Under the pieces are notes generated by a model, which worked only from the letters and a program-made list of their open reading frames with translations, did no database searches and was not told the DNA's origin. The translations under genes were made by a program, and so were the position numbers. A stretch of DNA of 64,000 nt from RYN-230 sp963760405 (GTDB taxonomy: Bacteria; Actinomycetota; Actinomycetes; Streptosporangiales; Streptosporangiaceae), in the NCBI GenBank assembly GCA_963760405.1, contig CAVXCV010000006.1, positions 1 to 64,000 of the forward strand. The letters run 5' to 3'. Below are positions 34,792 through 44,430 of this stretch, piece by piece. The first letter of the stretch is position 1; every line of letters begins with the position of its first letter.

Positions 34792-35772
34792 TCAGTCGTC
34801 AGCGGGCGCCCGGACCGGAGGGTCGTGCAGCTCAGCCGACGCCAGCGTGCCCGCGCTGATCTGGAGGACCCGGAACCCGGCCAGCGGCAGCGTCTGGCCA
34901 TCCGGGATCTTCGCGTCCAGCAGGGCGCTGGCCCGCTCGGTGAGCACCGGCAGGTTCTCCCGGTGCCCGCAGATCATCGTGGGCTGCCCGCTGCTGAGGA
35001 CGGCCTCGATCAGCCGTGCCGCGGTGGCGTCGTCCCCCCGGCCCACGGTCAGGGCGGGGTCGGTGCCGATCTCCAGGCCGTGGCGGGCAGCGTAGGGCCG
35101 GACCGTGGCCACGCACCGCTCCGCCAGCGAGCTGAGCACCCGGCCGCGCGCGTAGCAGGCCAGGACCTGGGCCAGCGCTTCCGCCTGGCGGCGCCCGACC
35201 GGGTCCAGCGGCCGGGCCAGGTCATCGGGATGTCCGGCCGCCGCCCAGGCGCGCTTGTTCCCGGCCGACGCGTGCCGGAGCAGGATGAGCGGGATGCTGT
35301 CCGGCGGCCCGGCCGCGAAAGCATCCAGCACGTTCCAGTCGTGCGGGTAGCTCAGCCGCTGCCGGGCGGCGGGCACGGGCAGCCAGTCCACCTGGTCGAC
35401 CTCGTCGTTGGGGGTAAACCGGGGCTGCGGGCCGCCAGCGGGCTGGGCCGCCCAGTAGTCGACCACCTTGAGCCCGCCGTTCCGGGGGTAGCGGGTGGAC
35501 GGCAGCCGCCGCCCGAGCACCACCCGGATTCCCGTCTCCTCTTCTACCTCCCGGACGGCGGTCAGCAGCACGTGCTCCCCGGGCAGGCTCTTGCCCTTGG
35601 GCAGGCTCCAGTCGTCGTACCTGGACCGGTGCACCAGCGCCACCTCAGGCCCAGGGGCCAGCTCCGGGCCAGGCGCTGTGCCCGGCCCGGAAAGGCGGGC
35701 GGCGGCAGGCCGCCAGAGCACGGCCCCGGCCGCGCGGGTCTCCCTCTGCTCGGCGCCGCTGGTTTCGGTCAT
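34792..35772 (-). CDS. mutT1: MutT1-like Nudix hydrolase fused to histidine phosphatase
   Basis: Two-domain protein, 326 residues. The Nudix box GKSLPGEHVLLTAVREVEEE-TGI at 60-82 is a perfect GX5EX7REUXEEXGU match. A histidine-phosphatase domain begins at LILLRHASAG (RH at 165-166) and includes the GHRENLP second His. In mycobacteria MutT1 hydrolyses 8-oxo-(d)GTP to the monophosphate and also cleaves diadenosine polyphosphates. Its ATG overlaps the ppk stop by ATGA, so the two are translated together, the same neighbourhood as in mycobacteria. A Pro/Gly insert (GPGTAPGPELAPGPEV) lies before the first domain strand. Confidence 0.9.
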   Translation of the reverse strand: MTETSGAEQRETRAAGAVLWRPAAARLSGPGTAPGPELAPGPEVALVHRSRYDDWSLPKGKSLPGEHVLLTAVREVEEETGIRVVLGRRLPSTRYPRNGGLKVVDYWAAQPAGGPQPRFTPNDEVDQVDWLPVPAARQRLSYPHDWNVLDAFAAGPPDSIPLILLRHASAGNKRAWAAAGHPDDLARPLDPVGRRQAEALAQVLACYARGRVLSSLAERCVATVRPYAARHGLEIGTDPALTVGRGDDATAARLIEAVLSSGQPTMICGHRENLPVLTERASALLDAKIPDGQTLPLAGFRVLQISAGTLASAELHDPPVRAPADD

Positions 35773-37922
35773 CCGCCCTCAGCCACGTGACCGTGCCGCT
35801 CGAGCAGGTACTGGTGCAGGTCACGCAAGGGCTTGCCGTCGGCGTCGAGGTGATGCCTGATCCAGGTGCCGTCGCCGTGCAGCCACCATGAGCTGGTCGT
35901 GTCGTCCATGGCCAGGTTGATGAGGGCGCGGAGTTCCTGCTGCTCGCCAGCGTCTTTCACGCGCAGCAGCTCCTCCACCCGGCGGTCCAGGTTCCGGTGC
36001 ATCAGGTCCGCGCTGCCAATCCAGACTTCCGCGTCGTCCTCGTCGCCGGTGCCGAACGCGTAGATCCGGGAGTGCTCCAGGAACCGGCCCAGGATGCTGC
36101 GCACCCGGATCGTCTCGGACAGCCCGGGCAGCCCGGGGCGCAGCGAGCAGATACCGCGGATCCACAGGTCGATCGGCACGCCCGCGCGGGATGCCCGGTA
36201 CAGCGCGTCGATCACCGCCTCGTCCACGATCGCGTTGCATTTCAGCTGGATCCGGGCGGGCAGGCCCTCCTGCTGCCGCACGATCTGCCGCTCGATCCGT
36301 TCCAGCAGCCCGGACCGCACCCCGTGCGGGGCGACCAGCAGCCGGTGGTAGGACGTCTTCCGGCTGTACCCGGTGAGCACGTTGAACAGGTCGGTGGCGT
36401 CGCTGCCCATCTCCGGGTCGGAGGTGAGCACGCCGACGTCTTCGTACAGCCGGGCCGTGGACGGGTTGTAGTTGCCGGTGCCGATGTGGCAGTAGCGGCG
36501 CAGTGACCCGTCCAGCTCCTCCCGGACCACGAGCGCCACCTTGCAGTGCGTCTTCAGGTTCACGAACCCGTAGACCACGTGGCAGCCTGCTTCTTCCAGC
36601 TTGCGCGCCCAGAGGATGTTGGCCCGCTCATCGAAGCGCGCCTTCAGCTCCACCACCACCACGACCTGCTTGCCTGCCTCGGCCGCGTCGATCAGCGCTT
36701 CCACGATCGAGGAGGAGGTGCTGGTCCGGTACAGCGTCTGCTTGATGGCGAGCACCCTGGGGTCAGCGGCGGCTTCCACGGTGAGCCGTTCCACCGTCGC
36801 GGTGAACGAGTCGTAGGGGTGATGCACCAGCACATCGTGCCGGTCCAGGGTGGCGAACACGGTGCGGTCGGGGGGCAGGGCCGACTCGGACGGGACGAAC
36901 GCGGGGTACTTCAGCCGCCGCAGGTCGAGATCGGCGATGGCGTTCAGCCCGGTAAGGTCCAGCGGCCCGGGCAGGTGATAGACCGCGCGGCGGTCCACGG
37001 CCAGCTCCGTGACCAGCCGGTCGAGCACTTCCGCGGAAATCGATTCCTCCACCTCGAGCCGGACCGCGGGCTCGAACCGGCGGCGCAGCAGCTCACGCTC
37101 CAGCTGCTGCATCAGGTCCTCGGTGACGTCCTCGTCCACCTCCAGCTCCCGGGTGCGGGTGACCCGGAATACGTGGTGCTCCAGTATGTCCTGGCCGGTG
37201 AACAGCTCGGGCAGGTGGGCGGCGATCACGTCCTCGATCGGCACGAACCGGTATTTGGCGACGGTGAGGAACCGCGGCAGCAGCGGGGGCACCTTGACCC
37301 GGGCGAACATGGTCGCGCCGGTGTCCGGGTCGGCGATCATCACCGCGAGGCTGAGGGACAGCCCGGAGATGTACGGGAAGGGGTGTGCCGGGTCCACCAC
37401 CAACGGGGTGAGCACCGGGTAGATACGGTCCCGGAACAGCTGCTGCAGATTCTGCTGCTCCGCTTCGGACAGCTCCTTCCAGCGGAGAATCTCGATTCCC
37501 TCGTCGGCCAGGGCCGGCCGGATGGCGTGGTTGAAATACTCCGCGTGCCGCAGGCTGAGCTCGCGCGCGGTTTCCAGGGTTCGTTCCAGCACCTGGTCCG
37601 GTGGCATCCCGGCGGTGGTCACGCCCTCCACCGGGAGCCCGGTGGCCATCCGGCGCATCCGGCCCGCGATCCGCACCATGAAGAACTCGTCCAGGTTGCT
37701 GGCGAAAATGGCCAGGAACCGCACCCGCTCGAGCAGCGGCAGCATCTCGTCCTCGGCCAGCTCGAGCACCCGCTGGTTGAACCGGAGCCAGCTTTCCTCA
37801 CGCTCGATGTACCGGTCCGGCGGCAGCCCACCGCCGTCGTTGCCCTGCCTAGCGCCCTCGTCGCCTGCCATGCCGCCACCCTTCTCGTCCGCCCGCCGCG
37901 AGAAGAAATCTGCCTCGCTCAT
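35769..37922 (-). CDS. ppk: Polyphosphate kinase 1
   Basis: Reversibly polymerises ATP gamma-phosphate into polyphosphate. 717 residues with all four domains. The N-terminal ESWLRFNQRVLELAEDE is followed by the head domain. The catalytic part has LKARFDERANILWARKLEEA, then NLKTHCKVALVV and RYCHIGTGNYNPSTARLYED, which carry the two conserved His (one phosphorylated). ATG 37922. The gene lies upstream of mutT1 and overlaps it by four bases. About 250 bases upstream have no convincing gene. Confidence 0.95.
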   Translation of the reverse strand: MSEADFFSRRADEKGGGMAGDEGARQGNDGGGLPPDRYIEREESWLRFNQRVLELAEDEMLPLLERVRFLAIFASNLDEFFMVRIAGRMRRMATGLPVEGVTTAGMPPDQVLERTLETARELSLRHAEYFNHAIRPALADEGIEILRWKELSEAEQQNLQQLFRDRIYPVLTPLVVDPAHPFPYISGLSLSLAVMIADPDTGATMFARVKVPPLLPRFLTVAKYRFVPIEDVIAAHLPELFTGQDILEHHVFRVTRTRELEVDEDVTEDLMQQLERELLRRRFEPAVRLEVEESISAEVLDRLVTELAVDRRAVYHLPGPLDLTGLNAIADLDLRRLKYPAFVPSESALPPDRTVFATLDRHDVLVHHPYDSFTATVERLTVEAAADPRVLAIKQTLYRTSTSSSIVEALIDAAEAGKQVVVVVELKARFDERANILWARKLEEAGCHVVYGFVNLKTHCKVALVVREELDGSLRRYCHIGTGNYNPSTARLYEDVGVLTSDPEMGSDATDLFNVLTGYSRKTSYHRLLVAPHGVRSGLLERIERQIVRQQEGLPARIQLKCNAIVDEAVIDALYRASRAGVPIDLWIRGICSLRPGLPGLSETIRVRSILGRFLEHSRIYAFGTGDEDDAEVWIGSADLMHRNLDRRVEELLRVKDAGEQQELRALINLAMDDTTSSWWLHGDGTWIRHHLDADGKPLRDLHQYLLERHGHVAEGG

Positions 37923-38170
37923 ACGTATGTCAGCATTGTCCCCACCGGCCTGGCCGCCAAGACTTCCGGCGGCATTGTTTTCTCGCCGTAAAGGAACCCG
38001 TTTGCCCAGTTCAAGACCGTGTTACCGGCGCGCAACGCAGTTTTAACAGCAAACTGGGCCGGCCCGCGGCCCGCCGGTGACCAGCAGCACATCGTGCACA
38101 GGGAGTGCCAGCATGCGCACGAAAGGTGCCAGGCGGCGGGCGCAGGCGACCGGCCCATGGGCGGACCTGA

Positions 38171-39556
38171 TCAGTCCCCGGACGGCCGGCACAGGGCCTC
38201 GATGGCCGCCCGGCCCGCCACCTTCACCCGGGCGCCACGGCCGAGCGTGCCGCCCAGCTCTATCTCGGCCGCCTCCAGCCGGAGCCAGTCGCGGTAGCTC
38301 ACCGGCAGCACCCCCCGGGCCGCGAGCAGCTCGGCGAACGGCACCCGGCCCGCGCGCTGGGCCGCCGCATCCGGGCTGGTCAGGTCGGCCAGCAGCGAGC
38401 GGACCGTGGCGGCCGCGTCGGACTTGTTGGTGCCGATCACCCCGGTCGGCCCGCGCTTCAGCCAGCCCGCCACGTACTCCCCGGGCAGCGGGCCGTCCGG
38501 GCCGAGCACCCGGCCCTCGGCATTGGGGACGGTGGCTGTGCGCTCGTCGAACGGCACCCCGGGCAGCGGCACGCTCTGGTAGCCGACGCTGCGCAGCACC
38601 ATCTGGACATCGATCGTCTCGTACTCCCCGGTCCCGGCGAGCCGGCCCTGCTCGTCCAGCCGGGTGCGCTCCACAGTGAGCCCGGTGACGCGTTGCTGGC
38701 CCTCGATTTTCGCCGGGCGCAGCCAGAACCGCAGGACCAGGCGCCGGGCAGCGCCGGCCTCGGAGCGCCCGGCCCAGTCCCGGATCGCCGCCAGGTTCCC
38801 GCGCACCCGGCGGTCGCTCTCCGCCAGCCCGGCGCTCTCCCCGGTGGGGTCGAACGCGTCCAGGTCGATCTCGTCCGGCCGCACCACGATGTCCACGTCC
38901 GCCAGCTCGCCGAGCTCGCGCATTTCCTTGGTGGTGAACTTGGCCTGGGCCGGCCCGCGGCGGCCGATCACGTGCACCTCGCGGACCTTGCTGGCCATCA
39001 GCGCTTCCAGCATCGGCTGCGGCAGGTCGGTCTGGGCCAGCTCGGCCGGGTCCCTGACCAGGATGCGCGCGACGTCCACCGCCACGTTGCCGACCCCGAT
39101 CACCGCCACCGAGTCGGCGTCCAGGGTGAACGCCGCGATCTCGCTGTCCGGGTGGCCGCAGTACCAGTTGACGAAGTCGGTGGCCGCGTAGCTGCCCGGC
39201 AGGTCCTCGCCGGGGATGCCCATCCGCCGGTCCCGCATGGCGCCGGTCGCGTACACCACCGCGTCGTAGCTGCCCAGCAGGTCCGCGCGGGTGATCTCGT
39301 CACCGAGGTGCACCCCGCCGAGGAACCGGACCGAGGGGTGCTCCAGTACCTTGCGCAGGTACTCGGCGATCGACTTGATCGACGGGTGGTCCGGCGCCAC
39401 TCCGTAGCGGACCAGGCCGTACGGGGTCGGCAGCCGGTCCAGTACGTCCACCTGCACGCTGACCGGGGGGTCGAGGGCGGCAGCCTGCTTGATCAGTGCC
39501 TCGGCCGTGTAAAGCCCGGCCGGGCCGGAGCCGACCACCGCGACCTCGAGTGTCAT
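38171..39556 (-). CDS. fprA: Ferredoxin-NADP+ reductase, FprA type
   Basis: Adrenodoxin-reductase-like flavoprotein, 461 residues, moving electrons between NADPH and ferredoxin. FAD fold EVAVVGSGPAGLYTAEAL at the N-terminus, then RLPTPYGLVRYGVAPDHPSIK. The NADP fold is DSVAVIGVGNVAVDVARILV with the downstream VHVIGRRGPAQAKFT. The C-terminal GWLKRGPTGVIGTNKSDA is diagnostic. It follows dxs on the same strand by 38 bases, so probably one transcript. Dxs feeds the [4Fe-4S] IspG/IspH steps that need reduced ferredoxin, which makes the pairing sensible. Confidence 0.93.
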   Translation of the reverse strand: MTLEVAVVGSGPAGLYTAEALIKQAAALDPPVSVQVDVLDRLPTPYGLVRYGVAPDHPSIKSIAEYLRKVLEHPSVRFLGGVHLGDEITRADLLGSYDAVVYATGAMRDRRMGIPGEDLPGSYAATDFVNWYCGHPDSEIAAFTLDADSVAVIGVGNVAVDVARILVRDPAELAQTDLPQPMLEALMASKVREVHVIGRRGPAQAKFTTKEMRELGELADVDIVVRPDEIDLDAFDPTGESAGLAESDRRVRGNLAAIRDWAGRSEAGAARRLVLRFWLRPAKIEGQQRVTGLTVERTRLDEQGRLAGTGEYETIDVQMVLRSVGYQSVPLPGVPFDERTATVPNAEGRVLGPDGPLPGEYVAGWLKRGPTGVIGTNKSDAAATVRSLLADLTSPDAAAQRAGRVPFAELLAARGVLPVSYRDWLRLEAAEIELGGTLGRGARVKVAGRAAIEALCRPSGD

Positions 39557-39594
39557 CCCTGTGTCATCCCCTGCGGTTCATCCGTGCGGGCCGG

Positions 39595-41499
39595 TCATCC
39601 TTGCGGGTCCGGGGCGAGCACCGGCTCCAGCCGGGCCACCGCCTCAGTGATCTGCCGGGCCAGCTGCTGCGGGACCAGGCCCGTGTCCTCCAGGATCTGG
39701 TTGCGGGTGCCGTGCGTGAGGAACTGCTGCGGCAGGCCGAACGTCTTCACCGGGATCGTCACGTCCGCGTCGCGGAGCAGGCGGCAGACCGCGTCACCGA
39801 ACCCGCCGGCCACGCTGTTGTCCTCCACGGTGACCACCAGCCGGGCCTGGCGGGCCGCGTCGGCGATGGCCGGGTTCACCGGCTTGACCCAGCGCGGATC
39901 CAGCACGGTGACGGCGATCCCCTGGTCCGCCAGCCGGCCCGCGGTCACCACGGCCACCCCGGCCATCGGCCCGGCCCCGATCAGCAGCACGTCCGGAGCG
40001 GCCTGCCCGGTGGGCCGGGCCAGCACGTCCATGCCCGCCAGGGTGCCGACCGGCTCGGTCTCGGCGCCGACCGTGCCCTTGGGGAAGCGCACCACGGTGG
40101 GGCCGTCGCTGACCGCCACCGCCTCCTCCAGCAGCTCGGCGATCCGGGTCGCGTCCCGCGGCGCGGCGATCCGCAGGCCCGGCACGACCTGCAGGATCGA
40201 CCCGTCCCACATGCCGTTGTGGCTGGCCCCGTCCGGGCCGGTCACTCCCGCCCGGTCCAGCACGAAGGTGACCGGCAGCCGGTGCAGCGCCACGTCCATC
40301 AGCACCTGGTCGAAGGCCCGGTTCAGGAACGTGGCGTAGATCGCCACCACCGGGTGCAGGCCGCCCATGGCCAGCCCGGCCGCGCTGGTCACCGCGTGCT
40401 GCTCGGCGATGCCCACGTCGAACACCCGGTCCGGGAACGCCTGGGCGAACCCGGCGAGGCCGGTCGGGTGCAGCATGGCCGCGGTGATCGCCACCACGTC
40501 CGGGCGCCGGGCGCCGATCGCCGCCAGCGCCTCACCGAACACCTCCGACCAGGTCGGCTTGGCCGCCCCGGGCACGGCGCCCGGGACGATGCCGGGCACC
40601 TGGTGCAGCCGGTCCTCCTCGTTGTCCTCGGCCAGCTGGTAGCCGAAACCCTTGCGGGTGATCGCGTGCACCAGCACCGGGCCGCCGAAGTCGCGGGCCC
40701 GGCGCAGCGCGTGCTCGACCGCCTGCTCGTCGTGCCCGTCGATCGGGCCCAGGTACTTCAGGCCCAGGTCCTCGAACAGCACCTGCGGCTGGAGCACGTC
40801 CTTGAGGCCCTTTTTCACCCCGTGCAGGGTCCCGTACAGCGGCGGCCCGACCACCGGGGTGCGCGACAGCGTGGTCTTGATGTAGTCCAGCACGTTCTCG
40901 TAGCGCTGGTTGATCCGCACCGCGGCGAGGTTGTTGGCCAGGCCGCCGATGGTCGGCTGGTAGGACCGGCCGTTGTCGTTGACCACGATGACCAGGCGGC
41001 TGTCCTTGGCCACCGCGATGTTGTTCAGCGCCTCCCAGGCCATCCCGCCGGTCAGCGCGCCGTCGCCGATGATCGCGACCACGGTGCGGTCGGCCTCGCC
41101 GCGCAGCCGGTAGGCCTTGGCCAGCCCGTCGGCGTAGGACAGGCTGGTGGACGCGTGCGAGTTCTCCACCAGGTCATGCTCGGACTCGGCCCGGCACGGG
41201 TAGCCGGACAGGCCGCCGCGCTGCCGCAGCGTGCCGAACTCGGCCACCCGGCCGGTCAGCAGCTTGTGCACGTAGGCCTGGTGGCCGGTGTCGAACACGA
41301 TCCGGTCCACCGGCGAGTCGAATACCCGGTGCAGCGCGATGGTCAGCTCCACCACGCCCAGGTTCGGCCCCAGGTGGCCGCTGGTCCGGGACACCGTCTC
41401 GATGAGCAGGTCCCGGATCTCACTCGCGAGCGCAGGAAGCTGATCCGCGCCGAGCTCCTTGAGCTCCCGCGGACCTGCAATGGATTCCAGCAGGGTCAC
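39595..41499 (-). CDS. dxs: 1-deoxy-D-xylulose-5-phosphate synthase
   Basis: First step of the MEP isoprenoid pathway: pyruvate plus glyceraldehyde-3-phosphate to DXP. 634 residues, full length. TPP-binding motif GDGALTGGMAWEALNN to IVVNDN near 145-175. HKLLTGR and the catalytic His/Glu region ATGELTIALHRVFD equivalent lie in the N-terminal part, LDRAGVTGPDGASHNG in the middle, and a transketolase C-domain at the end. Start at 41499. Upstream is a 112-base gap to the convergent-in-direction xylA end, downstream is fprA. Confidence 0.96.
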   Translation of the reverse strand: MTLLESIAGPRELKELGADQLPALASEIRDLLIETVSRTSGHLGPNLGVVELTIALHRVFDSPVDRIVFDTGHQAYVHKLLTGRVAEFGTLRQRGGLSGYPCRAESEHDLVENSHASTSLSYADGLAKAYRLRGEADRTVVAIIGDGALTGGMAWEALNNIAVAKDSRLVIVVNDNGRSYQPTIGGLANNLAAVRINQRYENVLDYIKTTLSRTPVVGPPLYGTLHGVKKGLKDVLQPQVLFEDLGLKYLGPIDGHDEQAVEHALRRARDFGGPVLVHAITRKGFGYQLAEDNEEDRLHQVPGIVPGAVPGAAKPTWSEVFGEALAAIGARRPDVVAITAAMLHPTGLAGFAQAFPDRVFDVGIAEQHAVTSAAGLAMGGLHPVVAIYATFLNRAFDQVLMDVALHRLPVTFVLDRAGVTGPDGASHNGMWDGSILQVVPGLRIAAPRDATRIAELLEEAVAVSDGPTVVRFPKGTVGAETEPVGTLAGMDVLARPTGQAAPDVLLIGAGPMAGVAVVTAGRLADQGIAVTVLDPRWVKPVNPAIADAARQARLVVTVEDNSVAGGFGDAVCRLLRDADVTIPVKTFGLPQQFLTHGTRNQILEDTGLVPQQLARQITEAVARLEPVLAPDPQG

Positions 41500-41611
41500 C
41501 TGGGCTGCTCCCTCGTCTGATCGGCGTCGCAGCGGACTGTGGCGAGTCTATTTCGCCCGGCTCGTGCCCCGCACGGAAGCCGCGCCATCCGGCCCGGCCG
41601 GGCCGCCGAGG

Positions 41612-42775
41612 CTAGCGGACGCCGTAGAGGTGTTCCAGCGCGAGCTGGTCCAGCCGCTCGTAGGCCAGCCCGCGGACGGCCAGGGCCTCGATGTCCGGGG
41701 TGAAATCGCGCACGTCCCGCCAGGTCTCGCCGTCGGCCAGGGTGGGCGTGGCCAGGTCCTCCACCCCGGAGGCCTGCAGTGCCGCCTTGACCTCGGGGTC
41801 GGCCCGGAACGCGCGGACCTTGTCCCGCAGGATCAGGTAATTGCGCATGCAGGCGGCGGCGGAGTCCCACACCCCGGCGTCGTCCTCGGTCCGCGGCGGC
41901 TTGTAGTCGAAGTGGATCGGCCCGGAGTACCCGCCGGCCTCCAGCGTGTCCACCACCCAGAACGCGCCGCGGGCATTGCCCGCGCCGAACCGCAGGTCCT
42001 GGTCGTAGCGCGGGCCGTTCTGCCCGTTCAGGTCGATGTGGAACAGCTTGCCGTGCCACAGCGCCTGGGCGATCCCGTGCGCGTAGTTGAGCGAGGCCAT
42101 CTCCTCATGCCCGATCTCCGGGTTGATCCCGGTCATCTCCGGGTGCTCAAGCTCGTTGATGAACGCGAGCGCGTGCCCGGCGGTGGGCAGCAGGATGTCG
42201 CCGCGCGGCTCGTTCGGCTTCGGCTCGATCGCGAACCGCAGCTGGTAGCCCTGGTCGAGGACGTAGCTGGACAGCAGGTCCAGGCCTTCCTTGTACCGGG
42301 TCAGCGCGGCCCGGATGTCCTTGGCCGCACCGGACTCGGCGCCTTCCCGGCCGCCCCAGAACACGTACACACCCGCGCCCAGCTCCGCGGCCAGGTCCAG
42401 GTTCCGCATGACCTTGGCCAGGGCGAACCGGCGCACCGAGCGGTCGCTGGCGGTGAACGCGCCGTCCTTGAACATCGGGTGGCCGAACAGGTTCGTGGTG
42501 GCGGTGGTCACCTTCAGGCCGGTCTCGTCCAGCGCCCGGCGGAAATCGGCGATCCGCCCAGCCCGCTCGGACTCGGTCGCGTCGAACTCGAACACGTCGT
42601 TGTCATGGAAGTTCACCCCGTACGCACCCAGCTCGGCGAGCTTGCGCACGGCCCGGTCGGCGGGCATCGGCGGCCGGACCGGGCCGCCGAACACGTCCAC
42701 GCCCTGCCAGCCGACGGTCCAGATGCCGAAGGAGAAGTGGTCTTCCGGAGTCGGAACGTAAGCGTCTGTGCTCAC
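41612..42775 (-). CDS. xylA: Xylose isomerase
   Basis: Interconverts D-xylose and D-xylulose. 387 residues, the shorter class I form of actinobacteria. YGVNFHDNDVFEF holds the catalytic His-Asp, VYVFWGGREGAE the conserved WGGREG, FAIEPKPNEPRGD the metal-binding Glu and Lys, and TGINPEIGHEEM another metal site. ATG 42775 is 27 bases after the end of xylB, in the same direction, so xylB-xylA form an operon with xylB first. The promoter region is before xylB and carries an AGTTTC dyad. Confidence 0.96.
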   Translation of the reverse strand: MSTDAYVPTPEDHFSFGIWTVGWQGVDVFGGPVRPPMPADRAVRKLAELGAYGVNFHDNDVFEFDATESERAGRIADFRRALDETGLKVTTATTNLFGHPMFKDGAFTASDRSVRRFALAKVMRNLDLAAELGAGVYVFWGGREGAESGAAKDIRAALTRYKEGLDLLSSYVLDQGYQLRFAIEPKPNEPRGDILLPTAGHALAFINELEHPEMTGINPEIGHEEMASLNYAHGIAQALWHGKLFHIDLNGQNGPRYDQDLRFGAGNARGAFWVVDTLEAGGYSGPIHFDYKPPRTEDDAGVWDSAAACMRNYLILRDKVRAFRADPEVKAALQASGVEDLATPTLADGETWRDVRDFTPDIEALAVRGLAYERLDQLALEHLYGVR

Positions 42776-42802
42776 CAGGGTGTCCTTCCTCGCAGTCCGG
42801 CA

Positions 42803-44215
42803 TCACTGGCCGTCCCACATGTTGACGGCCACGCGTAGCGCGGCCAGGTTCTCCTTGATGGCCGGCTGCGGCGCCCCGGAGTACTCCCTGGCCACCCGGC
42901 GGGGCCACTCCGGCGGCTCAGCGGTCCCGGCCAGGACCCACGCGGCCTGCCGGGCCGCGCCCAGCGCCACGTACTCATCCGGCTCCGGGACTTCCACCGG
43001 CACGCCCAGCACGCTCGGCGCGAGGCGGCAGACCGCTTCGGAGCGGGCGCCGCCGCCGATCAGCAGCACCCGCCGGGCCGGGCCACCCTGCCCGGTGATC
43101 AGGTCAGCGGCCTCGGCCAGGGTGGCGAGCACCGCCTCGACCGCGGCCCGGGCCAGGTTGGCCTGGGTCGCGTTGCGGGTGGTGAGGCCGCGCAGCACCC
43201 CGGTGGCGTGCGGCCGGTTGGGCGAGCGCTCCCCGTCCAGGTAGGGCAGCAGCGTGACGCCCCCCGCGCCCGCCTCCGCCGCCAGCGCGCGCTCCGACAG
43301 CCCCGCCATATCCGTGCCCAGCAACGTCGCCGTGGCGGAGAGCACGAGGCCCGCGTTGACGGTCGCGACCAGGGGCAGGAACCGGCCGGTGGCGTCGGCG
43401 AAGCCAGCGACCGCGCCGGTGGCGTCGGCGCCGGGCACCTCGGTCACCGCGTAAGCCGTCCCGGACGTGCCGATGGAGATGGCCATCTCCCCCCGGGCCA
43501 GGCCCAGCCCGAGCGCCGCGCCCATGTTGTCGCCAGTGCCCGGGGCCAGCACCGCCCCGCCCGGGGTCTCCCCCACCGCCTCGGCGGGCTTGGCCACCCG
43601 CGGCAGCCCCGGCTCGTGGCCGAGCGCGGCCGCGGCCAGGTCCGGCAGCCAGCGGCCGCCGGCCGGGGAGAAGTAGCCGGTGCCGGACGCATCGCCGCGG
43701 TCGGTGACTGGCTCGGTCACCGCCGGGTCCGGCGCGCCCGGCTCCGCTGAGCCGAGCCGCCAGGTGACCCAGTCGTGTGGCAGCATCACCCGGGCCACCC
43801 GGGCCGCGTGCGCGGGCTCGTGCTCGGCGAGCCAGCGCAGCTTGGTGACCGTGAAGGAGCCGTTGGGCACGCTCCCGGTGTGCTCGGCCCACCAGGCCGG
43901 GCCGCCACGCTCGGCGATCAGCTGCTCGGCCGCCCGGGCGGAGCGCAGATCGTTCCAGAGCAGCGCGGGCCTGATCACCGCGCCGTCCTCGGCCACCACC
44001 ACCATGCCGTGCTGCTGCGCGGCCACCCCGATCGCGCTGGCCCGGCTGAGCAGGCCGTCGCCGGCCTGCTGCAGCGCGGACCACCAGGCCGCGGGGTCGC
44101 ACTCGGTGCCGCCCGGATGCGGCGCGCTCCCCCGGGCCATCACTGTGCCGTCCTCGGCCCGGCACAGCAGGACCTTGGTGGACTGCGTGGACGAGTCCAC
44201 TCCCGCCACGAGCAT
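42803..44215 (-). CDS. xylB: Xylulokinase
   Basis: Phosphorylates xylulose to xylulose-5-phosphate for the pentose pathway. FGGY kinase, 470 residues. The N-terminal phosphate loop is AGVDSSTQSTKVLLC, the substrate Asp region AAQQHGMVVVAEDG and LLWNDLRS, and the ATP domain GTGDNMGAALGLGLARGE and ISIGTSGTAYAV. C-terminal signature ARRVLLIGGGARSEAV. ATG 44215. First gene of the xylB-xylA operon; the divergent Gfo/Idh/MocA operon starts 210 bases away. Its product would feed dxs chemistry only indirectly. Confidence 0.94.
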   Translation of the reverse strand: MLVAGVDSSTQSTKVLLCRAEDGTVMARGSAPHPGGTECDPAAWWSALQQAGDGLLSRASAIGVAAQQHGMVVVAEDGAVIRPALLWNDLRSARAAEQLIAERGGPAWWAEHTGSVPNGSFTVTKLRWLAEHEPAHAARVARVMLPHDWVTWRLGSAEPGAPDPAVTEPVTDRGDASGTGYFSPAGGRWLPDLAAAALGHEPGLPRVAKPAEAVGETPGGAVLAPGTGDNMGAALGLGLARGEMAISIGTSGTAYAVTEVPGADATGAVAGFADATGRFLPLVATVNAGLVLSATATLLGTDMAGLSERALAAEAGAGGVTLLPYLDGERSPNRPHATGVLRGLTTRNATQANLARAAVEAVLATLAEAADLITGQGGPARRVLLIGGGARSEAVCRLAPSVLGVPVEVPEPDEYVALGAARQAAWVLAGTAEPPEWPRRVAREYSGAPQPAIKENLAALRVAVNMWDGQ

Positions 44216-44297
44216 GCGGCACCTCCAGCGATGACGGACACGAACCTACTCCGCGGGCTGCCCCGCGCAGCATCCTGGCCCAGGCATGGACCCTATA

Positions 44298-44311
44298 AGT
44301 TTCGGGAAACT
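44298..44311. promoter_or_regulatory. LacI-type dyad between xylB and the Gfo/Idh operon
   Basis: AGTTTCGGGAAACT: arms AGTTTC and GAAACT around GG, the geometry of LacI-family operators. It lies 83 bases upstream of xylB and 114 upstream of the divergent oxidoreductase start, so one bound repressor could govern both. Confidence 0.6.
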
Positions 44312-44399
44312 ATCGGTAGCGGCGTGGGCCCGGCGCGGCTGGGCCTGGCGCAGCGCGGTCCGGGCGTATCAGCATGTAATGCGGGCAGATGGGGAAGAC

Positions 44400-44430
44400 A
44401 CGGTCGAGGTGAGCCACGGTCGAGGTGAGC
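44400..44430. repeat. Direct duplication of a 15-base word at a start codon
   Basis: ACGGTCGAGGTGAGC occurs at 44400-44414 and 44416-44430. The second copy contains the GAGG and the GTG (44425) used as start of the oxidoreductase, so the first copy supplies a duplicate GAGG-GTG signal in another frame. Confidence 0.7.

Noticed and set aside
37990..38062. Hairpin GCCCAGTT / AACTGGGC upstream of ppk
   Set aside because: Eight-base arms with a loop over 40 bases; too weak to name.
37919..38158. 79-codon minus-strand frame upstream of ppk
   Set aside because: Cys/Trp-rich, overlaps the ppk start, and no conserved feature; probably untranslated leader.
39496..41520. Long plus-strand frame opposite dxs and fprA
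   Set aside because: Antisense to two certain genes, composition His/Arg/Gln-rich, no motif.
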